Of a DNA stretch of 64,000 nucleotides, positions 24,883 to 35,924 are shown in pieces (within the stretch, counting starts at the first letter, position 1; each line of letters starts with the position of its first letter). Made by a program: the position numbers and the translations under genes. The stretch is from the NCBI GenBank assembly GCA_019914995.1, contig CM034139.1, positions 439,001 through 503,000 on the forward strand, read 5' to 3'. This DNA is from Acanthochlamys bracteata. Its lineage: Eukaryota; Streptophyta; Magnoliopsida; Pandanales; Velloziaceae. The notes below the pieces were generated by a model. That model was not told the origin of the DNA. It did no database searches and saw only the letters and a program-made list of their open reading frames with translations.

Positions 24883-25144
24883 GGAGCGTTTGACATTGCT
24901 TACCAGAAAAATAACTTTTCAATTTTTCATTTTATATTTATTAATATATCTATTATAAATATTAAAAAAACTTATTTATAAATTTAAAAAATATAATAAA
25001 ATTTTACATAATGAAATTTTTTTATTTTATATTTTTATTTATTTTATTGAAATAAAAAAAATAGAGCTCGTTTTTTTAAAAAAAATAAAAATACTTTTTA
25101 TTTCAAAAAAACTCTATTTCAAAAATATTTCCAAACGTTTCTCA
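24883..25144. mobile_element. Tourist-like MITE
   Basis: It starts GGAGCGTTTGACATTGCTTA and ends CCAAACGTTTCTC as inverted repeats, with the usual A+T-rich interior carrying TTTTACATAATGAAATTTTT. It lies right after the DJ-1 pseudogene and may have cut it off. Confidence 0.6.
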
Positions 25145-25324
25145 TGCAAGTGTGTAACGCTACATAAACAGTGACCCATCGGATTGACCCATGACTTGAC
25201 GATCCGGATATAAATTCGTGTAAATTACTGGATCAATTCTTATAACATTGCTTTTTAGAATAAGAAAATAATAGAAGGAACATAACAAATCCTTAAATTG
25301 TTTTTGTAAAGATTACTTTTAACA

Positions 25325-26130
25325 ACCATACGCAATCATCTTCGTACTAGGCTACTTTATAACAAAGTATTTTTGTTAGAGGAGTTTTTATTATTTGGAT
25401 ATTTCTTATGAATAATTTCACTAATAAATACTTTTTATGTAATTATTTTTACACTTTATAGCATGTTCTTATTTAATTATGAGTTACATTTTATGAGTGT
25501 GTTCTTTTTCACAGAATATGAATTTCTGGGACTTGGGAAGTAATTTCTTTAGAATGTGAGCTTTTGAAATGTGAAATATAAAGAGTAAATTATCATAAAA
25601 AATATAGAAGGTTATCTAGAAATAGAGATAAAATATGGATCGAGTTAAATAATACGGTATGCGGCTCGGCGAAACGTTTCGGATAACAAATAATGACCCA
25701 CTCAATCCGTAAACAGTAAAAGGACCAGACTGGTGCAACGATTTTTCAGGTAGGGTTGATGTTGTCAGCCTAAACGACCCGCCCATCTAATCACTATTCA
25801 TATTGATCGGTCAACAAGACAAATCAATGTTGACCTTTGAAATGGGAATCATCTTAATAACTATGCTACTCTAAGAGAAAGTATTTTCATTAAAAGAGTT
25901 TGTATTATTTGGATAATTTCTTAGGAATAATTTCGCTAATAAAAACTACTTTTTTGGTTTATTTATTTTTATACTTTTCAAAATACTTTCTTGTTAATTA
26001 TGAGTTACTTTCCGGGGATGAGTTCTTTTTCACATAATATCACTTTCTGAGAAGTAATTTCTTTAAAGTGATTTTTTGAAAATGTGAAATATGGAGAGTA
26101 AATTATTTTTAAAAATATACAAAATTATCC
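25325..26130 (+). repeat. Diverged direct repeat pair (25325-25615 and 25855-26130)
   Basis: Two roughly 280-base stretches in the same orientation share the order GGCTACT/TGCTACT, AAGTATTTT, GAGTTT-TATTATTTGGATA, AATAATTTC-CTAATAAA, AATTATGAGTTAC, TGAGT-GTTCTTTTTCACA, GAAGTAATTTCTTTA and GTGAAATAT-GAGAGTAAATTAT. They differ at many positions and are separated by about 240 bases. No frame is open in either. They could be arms or copies of one element. Confidence 0.6.
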
Positions 26131-26589
26131 CCAAGTGATTTTATAGCCAAAAGAACAAAAAAACACATTGAGATCTCTAAGCTTACCAATTTATAGTACT
26201 TTAGTAACCAACCAGATACGAAGTAAACTTTTAATTACCAACTACCATAACTAGCCTAACGCACCACATTATCAAATCAGATGAAATCCTAATAATTAAC
26301 TCTTGCAACTTTAAAATGACTGGGTTAGTTGTAGCCGAGTCATTGTTGGCATATGCTTTTCATGGTGAACTAGGTAGATGGATTTAAATTACATGATTAG
26401 AAGATGATTTTGTGCAGCTTATGAATTCGCTAAAGTTTATTAAGATGAGAAGGTAATACATGATCAGGTTATATATATCACAATGGCTAAGTACAGATAT
26501 CTCAACAAGTATCCTATTCCTCTCTAAACAATTATTACCAATGACTATCTTAGATTCCTCAATATTGTTGCTATTACACACCACCTTTT

Positions 26590-26850
26590 AAAGCATTTGG
26601 GGTTGCATTTTTCAAACGCTTCTTTTCAATTTTTCATTTCACATTTTTCAATACATATTTTATAAATATTTAAAAATTTTATTTAAAAATTATAAAATTT
26701 TTTTACGTAATAAGATCTTTTTATTATATATTTTTATTTTTTTATAATAAAAAAATAAAACTTATTTTTTAAGAAGAACAAAAATATTTTTTATTACAGA
26801 AAAGCTTTATTTCATAAGCACTCCCAAACGCTCTTTAAATGCCCCCTAAA
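26590..26850. mobile_element. Tourist-like MITE
   Basis: Ends around TTGCATTTTTCAAACGCTTC and CACTCCCAAACGCTC are inverted. The core has TTTTTTACGTAATAAGATCT, the family core phrase. Confidence 0.55.
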
Positions 26851-26874
26851 AGACCCCTAAACTTTGCTACATAA

Positions 26875-27014
26875 GGGTGTGTTTTAATTTAGGATGTGAG
26901 TCTAGTAAAACTGAATTTGGTGGAGTTGAGTTCACTAAGAAGTGAGAGGTGAGTTCAGTGAGTTCGCGGTGAACTGAAATAAAGAAAGTGAGTTTCTTGC
27001 ATTTGAAACACACC
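26875..27014. mobile_element. Short MITE of the GTTTCAA-ended family with TAA duplication
   Basis: About 140 bases, from GGGTGTGTTTTAATTT to ATTTGAAACACACCG, between two TAA triplets. Inverted ends and a noncoding G+A-rich interior support the call. The TAA duplication fits a PIF/Harbinger origin. Confidence 0.6.
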
Positions 27015-27689
27015 GTAAACGTCTACAAAATTATCAGGTATACAAGGGAGTTTTGAAACATCTCTATTGACAGGCACCGTGTGCTAAGACTTTGCAAGCT
27101 TCTGGTAACTTGAGCAAAAGGCATATATACAGACTGCAGTTACAATCAGGGAGCAAAGAGTATATATTTTCATTTCACAAGTCTTAAAATTAACTCAACC
27201 AATTAGAGTAACAAACAAAATCAAACAAATCTCAGTTAAAATGAAAAGTAGTATTGATAACTTGCTAGTCACTCAGCTCGTGAGAGTACATACCTTTATG
27301 CTCTTAACTGTAGAGATTTCTCTGAATGTTATATTGGGGGCATGAATTTCATGGGTGCAGAGTTGCATCTCCTTTTAGATTTCATAGAATCAGATTATGT
27401 GTTGAACGCCTCAGAAGACAAGCTTCATATCTTTGTTTGGTTCATTCTGGGTTGGAACTCATACTGTCTGCCACATTAAATCCTATACGAAAAACATTAC
27501 TCCTGATTGAACTGAGATAGCAGATATTAAGTCCAGAAAATGGCTTTATCAACCACTATGTTGCTTAGTATTGAAACTCTTCATAGAAGGTCAATGCTAA
27601 GTTCCCAAACTGAAGCTTACTGCCTTGCCAAAAGCAATAGATAAAGCACCTCCTGCTTCCAAGTTCAAAGATAACATTGAAAGAAGATA

Positions 27690-30008
27690 TTATTCACTGA
27701 GATCGAATGATCCTACAGATTTACTACAATATTTACGAAGATCAGGCAGCAATGCTATGATTTCCTTATGTCGAGGAGCTTGGAGTAGAAAACTAACTAC
27801 CTCCTCAGCAGTGGCATCCTTCAGTAAAAACCCTTTGTCACCGAATTCATAAAGAAGGTCAATGACCTTCTGCATATCACCCTTCGATAGAAAGGCTCTG
27901 ATGATTGTATTGGAAATGTCAGAACCTGGAGGAGAACCAGTTCTCTGCATCACTTTCAACAAGCTGTTAGCTTCATCCAGCAATCCTCCTTTAATATAGC
28001 CTTTTACCATAGTATTATAAGTGACCAAGTCGGGCACTAATTCTCTATCAGTCATACCCTTAAAGAGATCCCTTGCAGCTTGTATCTTACCGGATCTACA
28101 CAGCCCATTGATTAAAATGTTGTATGTAAAAATATCAGGCCGCAAATTTGAAGAATTCATAACGTCAAACACTTTTAAGGCCTCATCCACATTTTGGCAC
28201 TTGCAGAGCCCATTTAACCTGACATTCCAAGTACGAACACCAAAGCTAATACCGTTAGCTTGCATCTCATTAAAAAGTTTCTCTGCAGCAAAAACTTGTT
28301 TGGATTGATACAACGCAGATAGCACAGTGTTATAGGTTACCACATTTGGAACAATTCCTTTGCATGACATTTCATAAAATAATTCTAAAGCTTTGGCAAC
28401 TCTGCTTGACTTGCAATAGCCATTTATCATGCTGGAATACGTAACTACATCCGGCATTTCACCTTTCGAAACCATGACATCAAAAACCTTTCTCGCCTTG
28501 TCCACTCTCCCTACCAAACAATATCCATCCACAAGTGAGCTATAAGTTACTGTATCAGGTTCAACATCATTTTTATACATATACCCTAACAATACTTGGG
28601 CTTCTTTTGTCATCCTTTTTCTACAAAACCCAGAAATTAATGGATTAAAACTCCAAGCATTTGGAGGAATTTTTGAGTTTCCCATCTTGCTTATACATTC
28701 CAAGGCTTGTTCCCATTTACCCATGCTGCAAAAACTGCATATTAGAATATTGTAGGTGACTGCATTTGGAGCAATGTTCTCATAAAGCATTTCATTGAAC
28801 AAATTATCGACATCATTTTGCCTCCCAACGCGATATAACCCATCCATCAAAGTGTTGTAGGTAACAAGACCAGGCTTTATTCTCTCTGCTACCATTTTCT
28901 TGAGTATGCAGAACGCTTCATCCATTCTTTGCTCCTTGCAACATCCATTTAGCAAGGTTGTATAGCACACGACATCGACCTCAAGTCCTTTCAGTTTCAT
29001 CCGATCGAATGCCTGAATTGCATCATCAAGACACCCTGAAGTGCATAGGCCATGCAGTAATGTAGTATGCACGAAAGCATTAGGTCTATTACCTCTCTCT
29101 ATCATTATATCATAAAGCTTACACGCCTCGCCTAACTGGCCCCTTTTACATAAAGAATCTATCAATGTACCAAAAGTGACAACATCTGGTGAAACGCCTT
29201 GGCTGACCATGTCTTTGAAAACTTTAATTGCTCCAGCCCAGTTGCCGGAACGAGAATATACCTGTATGATGCAGCTGTAGGCAATGACATTGGGCTGAAT
29301 GCCTATGGAATTCATTTCCTCAAATAGTCTGACAGCATCGCTTAAGCACCCTTGTTTGGACAGTCCATCTATGAGTGTGCTATAGGTCACGACATCAGGT
29401 GCATAAGCTTTGTTCTCCGACATCATTTCCCCGTGCAGCCGGAGAGCCAACAATGCTTTGCCACCTCTGCAGAGCCCGTAATATAGAATGGCATAAGTGA
29501 AAGAATTAGGAGGGCAACCAAATTGGGACATTTTGTCTAACACCACCGCTGCTTCATCCATTCTATTGTCACCACAAAGACCCTTAATAAGATAAGTGAA
29601 GTATATGGTGTCAGGAGAACAACTCCGTTTCAGCATATCCCCCAAGAAGCCGAAGCCAATGTCCACTTTATTCAAGCAGCAGCAGCTATCAACCAGGATG
29701 CGATATGTATGAACCGTGCTTGAGATTCCAGACAGCTTCATCCTGCGGTAGAGAGATAGCACAGCTTCGCAGTGCTTCATTTTGACAAGAGATTTCAGAA
29801 GATTGTTGAAGGAACAAACATCAGGCCTCGGTTTTGTTTCGAGCATTCTGTCGAACACCTGCACTGCATCATCCAGAGCGACATCTTCCACCATTTTCTC
29901 AACTAACGGGCTTGTTCTCCTCTCAATAACTGTTCTACCGGAGAAATAGCGCTGAGATGTAGCAGTGGTGACCAAGACATCTAATGGCTTTCTCAAATTC
30001 GAAGCCAT
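27690..30008 (-). CDS. P-class PPR protein, restorer-of-fertility-like, 772 aa
   Basis: One uninterrupted frame of 772 codons, intronless like most PPR genes. A short N-terminal region rich in Arg, Ser and Thr (MASNLRKPLDVLVTT...) may be an organelle-targeting peptide. About residue 45 onward it is built of 35-residue P motifs. I count 19, each with a core such as PDVVTYSTLIDGLSKQG, PNVIAYSCIIQVYSRSG, PDTVTYSSLVDGYCLVG or PDIFTYNILINGLCRSG, the last one degenerate. No E, DYW or SMR domain follows. The early motif block (DAVQVFDRMLETKPRPDV, MKHCEAVLSLYRRM) resembles the RFL clade, whose members bind and help cleave mitochondrial transcripts, some suppressing cytoplasmic male sterility. The actual RNA target is unknown. 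The start is the first ATG of the frame. Confidence 0.92.
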   Translation of the reverse strand: MASNLRKPLDVLVTTATSQRYFSGRTVIERRTSPLVEKMVEDVALDDAVQVFDRMLETKPRPDVCSFNNLLKSLVKMKHCEAVLSLYRRMKLSGISSTVHTYRILVDSCCCLNKVDIGFGFLGDMLKRSCSPDTIYFTYLIKGLCGDNRMDEAAVVLDKMSQFGCPPNSFTYAILYYGLCRGGKALLALRLHGEMMSENKAYAPDVVTYSTLIDGLSKQGCLSDAVRLFEEMNSIGIQPNVIAYSCIIQVYSRSGNWAGAIKVFKDMVSQGVSPDVVTFGTLIDSLCKRGQLGEACKLYDIMIERGNRPNAFVHTTLLHGLCTSGCLDDAIQAFDRMKLKGLEVDVVCYTTLLNGCCKEQRMDEAFCILKKMVAERIKPGLVTYNTLMDGLYRVGRQNDVDNLFNEMLYENIAPNAVTYNILICSFCSMGKWEQALECISKMGNSKIPPNAWSFNPLISGFCRKRMTKEAQVLLGYMYKNDVEPDTVTYSSLVDGYCLVGRVDKARKVFDVMVSKGEMPDVVTYSSMINGYCKSSRVAKALELFYEMSCKGIVPNVVTYNTVLSALYQSKQVFAAEKLFNEMQANGISFGVRTWNVRLNGLCKCQNVDEALKVFDVMNSSNLRPDIFTYNILINGLCRSGKIQAARDLFKGMTDRELVPDLVTYNTMVKGYIKGGLLDEANSLLKVMQRTGSPPGSDISNTIIRAFLSKGDMQKVIDLLYEFGDKGFLLKDATAEEVVSFLLQAPRHKEIIALLPDLRKYCSKSVGSFDLSE

Positions 30009-30880
30009 TACGTAGGAGACTGTAATATCAAGCCCAAAAAAAAAAAGCTCAAAGCATTGCCAACGATCGGTTGCTAACAGTATCGTGAGAAAAGCAAATA
30101 AAATTAAGACTGAAATCAGTCAGCAGACAATAATGCGTAGAAGAAAAAATTACAGAGAAAGAGAAAGAACTGAGAAGAAGGAAGAAGACAGAAGCAGTGG
30201 ACGGGGCAGAGAAAACTAACTAAAGGGTTTTTTGGTTTTTCATTTCAGAAATATTATTTTAAATTTAATTTTTAATATATTTTAATAAAATTTTAGAAAT
30301 TTATTTTAAAAATTAAAAGTATAATAAAATTAATATAATAAAATTTTATTATTTATTTTTATTACTTTTTTTAATAAAAATTATAATTTTTTAAAATAAA
30401 AAAAATTTATTTTTTAAAAGCATTTTTTTGTATTTCACTCATATATTTCTAAAATCATCACCACATAATAATAAGAGCATTTTTGAAACATTTGAATATT
30501 CATATAAAATAAATTTTTTTATAAAAATAAAAATTAAATAAATAAATGATAATTAATAATACTTTATAATATAATTTTTTATTATTCAAAATTTTAAATA
30601 AATTTAATATAATATTTAAAAATAATTATTTAAAAATATCAAATTATTAAATTCACACTTTATGAAACGTTCAGCGAAAACAACGGACTTTGACCTGAAC
30701 GAAGAGTACGTAATACTTTTATGAAAAAAAAAAACAAATGATACAGATAGCCTATATGCATATGATGCTTATTGAATGCAAATTGATTCAACTCAAGACT
30801 CCCTACACTCTGAGAGAAACCAATTGATCAAACTTCCAAGTTCCAAAGAGGGCAGCGATCGACCGCGACCGGCACGGCAC
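30009..30880. other. 5' flank of the PPR gene and MITE-like A+T-rich region
   Basis: About 30009-30230 is the likely 5' UTR and promoter of the PPR gene, with a purine-rich part. About 30224-30660 is very A+T-rich and resembles worn Tourist-like interiors. No gene is visible. Confidence 0.45.
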
Positions 30881-32349
30881 CTAAACCATCTCGACGCCGG
30901 CGTTCTCGCTGAACTTGTACTGTGGTGGGAACTTGATGTTGGCCTTGTTGCAGTTGCTCTTCAGGAACTGGTAACGGCAAGATACCACAAACAAGCCGTC
31001 GGTCGTGACGCAGATGTTGATCTTGTAGAGGGTGTCTGGGCGGTTCTTGAGGCACTCGATGTTGAATCCAGTTCCGAGTTGGCGTGTCAATGCCGTCTGG
31101 ATTCTCTGAAAAGTGTAAGTTCGATTACTGGTCGGAACAATGCCGGCATCTGTTAGGTACTTGTAAGGCTTGTGCTTGACGTAGGTGGTGACGGCGTTCT
31201 TGAAGTAGTCGCGCTGGTTCGAGAAGCTGCAGTTGCCGAATGCGCACCATTGCTGATTCCATTGGGTAACTCCGTTGTTGCTTGGGCATTTCAAGTCTGG
31301 CCAATAGTAGTTCATTGTAGGCACGACATCGATAAACTATACATTACCAAAAACAAAATGTTCAAATCTAATGCACGCTGTATATCTACGCATACATATA
31401 TACATACATATATATATATATATTATTTTTTAAGTGAACAGCAGTGTACATCAGTACGGTTCTGGCTATACAAAGCTTCACATGTAATCTCTATTGTTGG
31501 ATAAGGAAATATATAGTTGGAAATATGCGGATGAAATTTTAACTCAATCGGATCACGAATAGATCTTTAACGGATTTCATGATCAAGATGACAGAAAAAT
31601 GATAATATATATTTTTTAAAATTTTACTTTTTTTTTTATCTTGATCATAAAGTCCGATTATGGTTGATTCATTATCCGATTGAGTTGAAATTGTGTCAGC
31701 TTGTTTTTAACTCATAATTTTTTATATTCAACGGTGAAAATCCCATGAAGCTTTGTGCTGCCGGAACCGCAATGATGTACACCGATGTACACTTAAGAGA
31801 TGATATATACATATCATCACTCTATATATATATATACGAACAATAACGATGAAAATAAATACGGACCGATTGGAAGTCGAAAGTAGTGCAGTTAGGACCC
31901 TTGTTGCAGAGTTTACCGGAGCTGTTATAGAACACAAGATCCCCTATCAAGAAGTCCTCCTCTGCAAACAAGCCCGTTGTCGGGGCGCAACATTTCTTAA
32001 CGACATCCTTGCAGAAAGTGCCCGGCCACTGTTTAATTACATCGATCATCCCCATCACAATGTTTGAAGTCAAGAACAATCACAATTTAAATTAAGTAAA
32101 GTAATATAAAATTTAAATTAAATTTTTTCGCCAAAATCTCACCTTCAAATTTTAAAATTTAAAACTACTCAATTTTAATAAGGATGCATGGATAGTGCTT
32201 ACATAGACTTGCAGGACACCGAACTCGAGCGCGTCGGCGACTAAGTCCGGCGGTTCCTCAGTTAAGATGTCGAAGGAGGCGGCCATGGAGGAGTTGCAAA
32301 ACAAGCTCAAGAGCAGGACGGCGCCGAGAAAACGGACAGATCTCGCCAT
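30881..32349 (-). CDS. T2 RNase-like secreted protein lacking catalytic histidines (copy B)
   Basis: Exons on the complement: 32203-32349, 31867-32028 and 30881-31336, all phase 0, giving 254 aa. Intron positions match copy A (19204-20178), and exon 2 is 162 bases in both. The signal peptide is MARSVRFLGAVLLLSLF and so on. The scaffold is kept (QWPGTFC, CC pair, YYWPDLKCPSNNG, IECLKN, YKINIC). The catalytic blocks are not: CAS I reads FLIGDLVFY where F-x-I-H-G-L-W-P is expected, and CAS II reads QQWCAFG in place of H-E-W-x-K-H-G. The protein should be inactive as an RNase. Several N-glycosylation sites (NSS, NCT, NRT, NCS) suit a secreted glycoprotein. The second intron (31337-31866) contains a foldback element. 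The exon 2 donor is GTCCGT, a weak form, placed by matching phase with copy A. Confidence 0.87.
31430..31796. mobile_element. Foldback/MITE element in intron 2 of RNase-like copy B
   Basis: Imperfect inverted repeats of about 55 bases close the element: TTAAGTG-GTGTACATCAGTACGGTTC-GG-ACAAAGCTTCA on the left and the reverse complement of its counterpart on the right. The centre is a second inverted pair around ATCAAGATGACAGAAAAA. It shares the centre with the element at 54812-55222. Confidence 0.65.
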
Positions 32350-32413
32350 TTAATTTATTTTTCTGCAAACTCCAAGCCTTGATTTAGGATGCAAGAACGA
32401 AGGCAGAATTCAT

Positions 32414-32423
32414 GCTTATATAG
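32414..32423 (-). promoter_or_regulatory. TATA box of RNase-like copy B
   Basis: On the minus strand the bases read CTATATAAGC, 65-74 bases upstream of the ATG at 32349. This is a strong match to the plant TATA consensus at a fitting distance for a short leader. Confidence 0.65.
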
Positions 32424-33684
32424 TGTTGGTGCATTTAACTTTGGATATTTTTTTAAAATGTTTTTTTTATTCGTAAGAGTAATACGTGATACACGTTGGG
32501 ATCTTGGTACGTAGTTGAAACTTAACGGAAAAAAAAACGCTCTCATGAATTTTTCCTTGATTTTGAAGCGAGTACTCGATCCATGAGATGGTTCCTTGAT
32601 TCTCGAGGAATACATATCGTAGACGATGAGAGGCAGAACGAAGCAATGGCAGGAGTCGCCGCACCTGAACGACAACGGAGGAGGCAGCTCCGCCTGGTAG
32701 AGTGCTGTTGAAAAAAAGCTCTGTGTTTTTAATTTCTACTGAACACCTATCATCGAAGTAGGCTTTAAAAAGACGCATCTGCCAATGGAGGTTAAATTAG
32801 ATTGGGGATTTTGGCTTAACTTATTAAAAATGTAGTTTTTTAAATTTTAAATTTGTATTTTTTAATATATTTTTATTTATATTTAAAAAATATAAAAAAA
32901 TTTTACATATCGAAATTTTTTTATTTATTTTATTATTTCTTAGAGATAAAAAATAAAACTTTTTTTAAAAAAATAAAAATCTCGTTTGCTTTTTATTTCA
33001 ATACTTTATTTTACGTTTCATAAAAAAAAATTTATAATATTTTGTAAAATTTATTTAAACTTTTTAAAAATATAAATAACTATATATTATAAAAAAATAT
33101 TATTACTTATTTTATTATTTTATTAAAATAAATTTTGTTTCAGAAATTTTTATTTTATAAGTTACTTTTCCATCTGGTCCGAATGACTTCGTATGTTCTT
33201 TTACAGTAATTTACTTTTTATAATTCAATATTCAAAAAATTACTTCAGTAAATCTCTTACTAGAAGTAATCTCGAACGTGAAAAGAACGAATAATTTGTC
33301 TCTACCATTTAAAAGTTCTAATTTTAATCTTTATATAATAACAAATACCTCAATTAACATAGATCTTTCTATTAATGAGATAGTAGCTTCATTAACAATT
33401 GGAGAGAATTTCAGAAAAATAACAATTAATACAATTATGAATAATGGTACAAACTTCTTAATAAAAATTACTCTATTTTTTAAAATATGATAAAAATATT
33501 TTATATTTAAAAAATACTTTTACCGAGAATAAAAATATGAGTTATTTGGAAGTGTTTATAAAAAATAATTTTTGAAAATAAAAAGATATCTTTAGGTGTG
33601 AAGCAATCCTCAAGAAACGTGAAAACACTTTCTACGATAGTTAGGTTCGAAGCAAGAAGCGTACGTCATTTACTGCGATAGTTA
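32424..33684. other. Upstream region of copy B and A+T-rich DNA
   Basis: About 32460-32780 is mixed sequence without a gene. About 32810-33180 contains two worn A+T-rich Tourist-like interiors back to back (ends near 32815 and 33175). About 33190-33560 contains a few repeats of TTACTTT/AGTAAT but no supported feature. Confidence 0.4.
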
Positions 33685-34371
33685 GGATCCGTTTATATTA
33701 TGGGTATAGATGGAGAGGCATTCTGAAGTTAACATATTTTTTATTTTTATTTATATTTGATAATTTTTCATTAAAAAAAAGAATTTTTATTCTTTTTTAT
33801 TATTTTATAGTTAAATATGTTACTAAATTTATAGGTACATATAGTAACAAGAGAAGAACAAATTTGTTTTTTTGTCCTTTTATTTTCTTATTTTTTTATA
33901 TTTACTTATAATTTAATATTTATTTTTATTTAATATTTTAAAAGTAAAACATATTATTGTTTATTATAATATTTAAAATTTTTATTTATTTAATTTTAAT
34001 TGATAGAGAAAATAATAAAATTATATGATTATTTTTTATATTTAATAATTGATATAATTTTAGATTACTATAAAAAAATAAATCTAAAAGTTATATTAAT
34101 AAAGTTTATTTAAATTTTAATAAATTATTTAAAGTTATACTAATAAAAGTAGTATTAATATAAATAAAAAAAAGTATTTGAGTTTTTTATGAAAATTTTA
34201 TTTTTATTACTAATTCATTTCCTCATCTATTCAAATATAGCTAATTTGTTATCCTTATCATATATTCAAATATCGTAAAATTAATTAACTATTCTTTCAT
34301 ATCCGTTCTCTTATTATTTCTTCTACTTATGCTCATATTTTTATTTCTTACTTATGAATTCAAACATACCC
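33685..34371 (-). mobile_element. 687-bp nonautonomous element with TTA duplication (copy 1)
   Basis: Flanked by TTA at 33682-33684 and 34372-34374. The right end, read in reverse, is GGGTATGTTTGAATTCATAA, matching GGGTATGTTTGGATTCATAG at the start of the copy at 62236. The left end GGATCCGTTTATATTATGGG matches the other terminus of that copy read in reverse. The two elements lie in opposite orientation and share internal phrases (AATAGTTAATTAAT, AGATGGGTAAATAAATGAGTA-like). It codes for nothing. The TTA duplication suggests PIF/Harbinger. Confidence 0.75.
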
Positions 34372-34374
34372 TTA

Positions 34375-35924
34375 GCGGTCTGTTTCTATAGAAGAGTAAC
34401 AAATAAGATTAAATAAAAAAAGAGTAAACAAGATTAGAGTAAACGGGTGAAGATAAGAGTAAGAATAATAATATATTTTTATTTTGTTTAGATATATTAA
34501 TAAGAGTAATGAATACAAAATAATTACTTTTGTTTGGTAACTAAGAAATAAATTAAGAGTAGTTTTTATAAAAGGTGTGAAATATCCTTTCAGGTTTAGT
34601 AGAACGAAGCTATATACTTGTATATCTTTTTCAGACCTTGGTGGTGTCTGCACAACTGAATTGCCTAACCTTTGGTGATGCATTCAACTAAAAAGAAGAA
34701 CTTGAGCCTGAACAGGTGTTTTCCTCAAGGATTTGATATACTGACGATGTCCAGTGTTTAGTTTGTAATATAATCTTCACGGAGTTATTTCTGCAAAGAT
34801 AGAACGCCTGCGGCATGAAAGAATTCAAGTGAAGACATCTCCGAAGGGCTTGAGAGCATTCCGTCCATCTTTGTTGGAGCTTTCAGAGGCGATAATATGA
34901 GAAGAAAGGAACTGTTGGATTAAAAGTGAATAGATTAGTTCCATATTGAATAAAAATAAAATAAAAAGAGTGTTAATATACTAAAGAGTTCCATAACTCA
35001 TTAGTTCAAACTTTTGGATTGGATTCAGCTTTGTCGTATATGGACCGAACTTTTCGCATATGTCTTATTTTGGTTAACTTATGCAGTGTTATATTTTCCC
35101 AACAGTAACTTGTAAAAGTTTTTACTATTTGAATTGCATGTGACAACTGTTTTAACACTACTTATTAGGATTTACATAACAAAAAGCTGATATTTTACTT
35201 CAAAGCTACTATGCTTACATATTTCTTCATTGCAAACTTTAGATTATACAGTTAATTGATAGAATTCTTCACAGGTTCACCTTTTTCTGAATAGTGTATA
35301 CACGATAGAAAACATTACAAGACCTCAAATTTATAGGGACGTTTTCTTTGTTGGTTCTAAATTTACGAAATTAGAACTTTATCTCTAGAAAAATTGGGAG
35401 CTTTTTTTGAAAGAAAACTTTTTTTTTACTTGATGCAAAAACATTCTTTTCTATAGCTTGCATCTCCTCCTCCATTGTTAATCGCTAACAGTTTTCTTTT
35501 ACAATTTTTTAAAATCTGAGAGGTTCATGATCAGCATTCTTTAGAAAGAACACTGAGATAAACAAAAGCTACAATAAGAAGTATGTCTGCAATCTTCTTG
35601 ATGCGAATAGGTGAAGCCTATATGATAAGCGATCTTTGAATTGGTGCAAAAAAGCTCGAGAAAGTAGTTCATATCTTGTTTGCTGCATCTCTGTAAACTG
35701 TCTCAAAACAAACTAAGAAGAAATAAGTTTATGAACAATGATTGGGAAAAAGCATATGAAGTGAAGATGTTTGCTACTTGTATCTTCTCTAAAAGATATG
35801 TGTTTAACGTTTCATATGCAACACAAATTTCAGAAAGAGAGCGAGTTGCGGGAAGGGAAGGGAAGGTCGAGGCACTCCATTATCTTCAGAACAGCATCTG
35901 ACTTAATGTATGATCTGCAAAAGT
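34375..35924. other. Intergenic region with a coding-like remnant
   Basis: About 34377-34600 resembles another worn inverted-repeat element. The segment 34799-34901 reads openly as IERLRHERIQVKTSPKGLRA and FRPSLLELSEAII before a stop, following a splice-acceptor-like CTGCAAAG. It has normal amino-acid balance and may be an orphan exon, but I do not recognise it. The rest (34900-35900) has no supported gene. Confidence 0.35.

Noticed and set aside
30776-31504. Two plus-strand open frames of 110-126 codons
   Set aside because: Antisense of RNase-like copy B exon 3 and of the foldback element in its intron. No family resemblance.
19204-32349. A self-incompatibility S-locus (T2 RNase plus partners)
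   Set aside because: Both RNase-like genes lack catalytic histidines, and no F-box gene is in the window. S-RNases need activity.
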